This document shows, piece by piece, positions 63,645 to 64,000 of a stretch of 64,000 bases of DNA (position 1 is the stretch's first letter; each line of letters begins with the position of its first letter). Both the position numbers and the translations under genes were made by a program. The notes under the pieces are model-generated. The model made no database searches. It was not told the origin of the DNA and saw only the letters and a list, made by a program, of their open reading frames with translations. The DNA comes from Atherix ibis (taxonomy: Eukaryota > Arthropoda > Insecta > Diptera > Athericidae), in contig OY282605.1 of the NCBI GenBank assembly GCA_958298945.1, positions 25,708,811 to 25,772,810 on the forward strand, given 5' to 3'.

Positions 63645-64000
63645 CACAAATTTTAAGTATTATTATCAAATAAAAAAAATATGCCCAAAATGGATTATCC
63701 TTCGTGTAACAGACCAACTCTATGTGATGATTTCAAATTCTCTTTAAAAGTCTATAACATTATATAAAAATTCATTGTATCATATAATTTGAAGCATTTC
63801 GTTAAATTTATTGTACAATTAAATGACTAAATAATTAATTTATATGAAAATAATTTGACCAAAATTGAACATTCAAATTTCGAACTAATTGTAGTCATCA
63901 TTTTTCTATTGTTTCAAGTTCAATGCATCCACGCATAATTTGTAAACGTTTGATTAGCTTTATGAAAATAATTCATGTAATTGATATTCAGAACTAGTAA
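63645..64000. other. AT-rich window edge with no recognised feature
   Basis: Nothing identifiable. Confidence 0.45.

Overview
The window is very AT-rich animal DNA with short GT-AG introns, TATA/Inr-type promoters and many decayed transposons. An allatotropin precursor whose predicted peptide is nearly identical to the mosquito form, together with clustered peritrophin-type chitin-binding genes, points to an insect and most likely to a lower (nematoceran-grade) dipteran. The species cannot be fixed from the sequence.

Layout. Positions 1-9319 (minus strand) hold the 5' part of a giant secreted protein made almost only of 59-residue CBM14 (peritrophin-A) chitin-binding domains. 52 complete domains lie in the window, in an exact 177-bp register, and the gene runs off the left edge. 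Two more CBM14 genes follow: a 4-domain gene at 11333-12247 (+) and a 5-domain mucin-like gene at 18112-19499 (-). All three share a 7-nt first coding exon and a phase-1 intron inside the signal peptide. A secreted His/Pro-rich protein lies at 20492-20977 (+). An alpha-amylase gene at 23642-25294 (+) keeps its catalytic residues but has two apparent frame breaks. An allatotropin precursor gene lies at 29454-29990 (-).

The rest is mostly transposon-derived or AT-rich sequence with no recognisable gene. Elements include two Mos1-like mariners, several mellifera-type and other mariner copies (one almost intact at about 35.8-37.06 kb), a hAT element split by a mariner, non-LTR retrotransposon pieces, a tRNA-derived SINE, a Helitron with a long internal hairpin, a Tc1 relic, a Ty3/gypsy relic, and at least five relics of one DDE_3-type transposase. 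At 35.67-40.29 kb a 5'-truncated LINE appears to be bracketed by 29-bp repeats and to have received two mariners and a SINE.

How the genes may work together (inference): secreted chitin-binding proteins, a His/Pro-rich secreted protein and an amylase suggest a gut or peritrophic-matrix neighbourhood. The allatotropin gene looks unrelated in function. The most unusual feature is the giant, linker-free, recently homogenised CBM14 concatemer.
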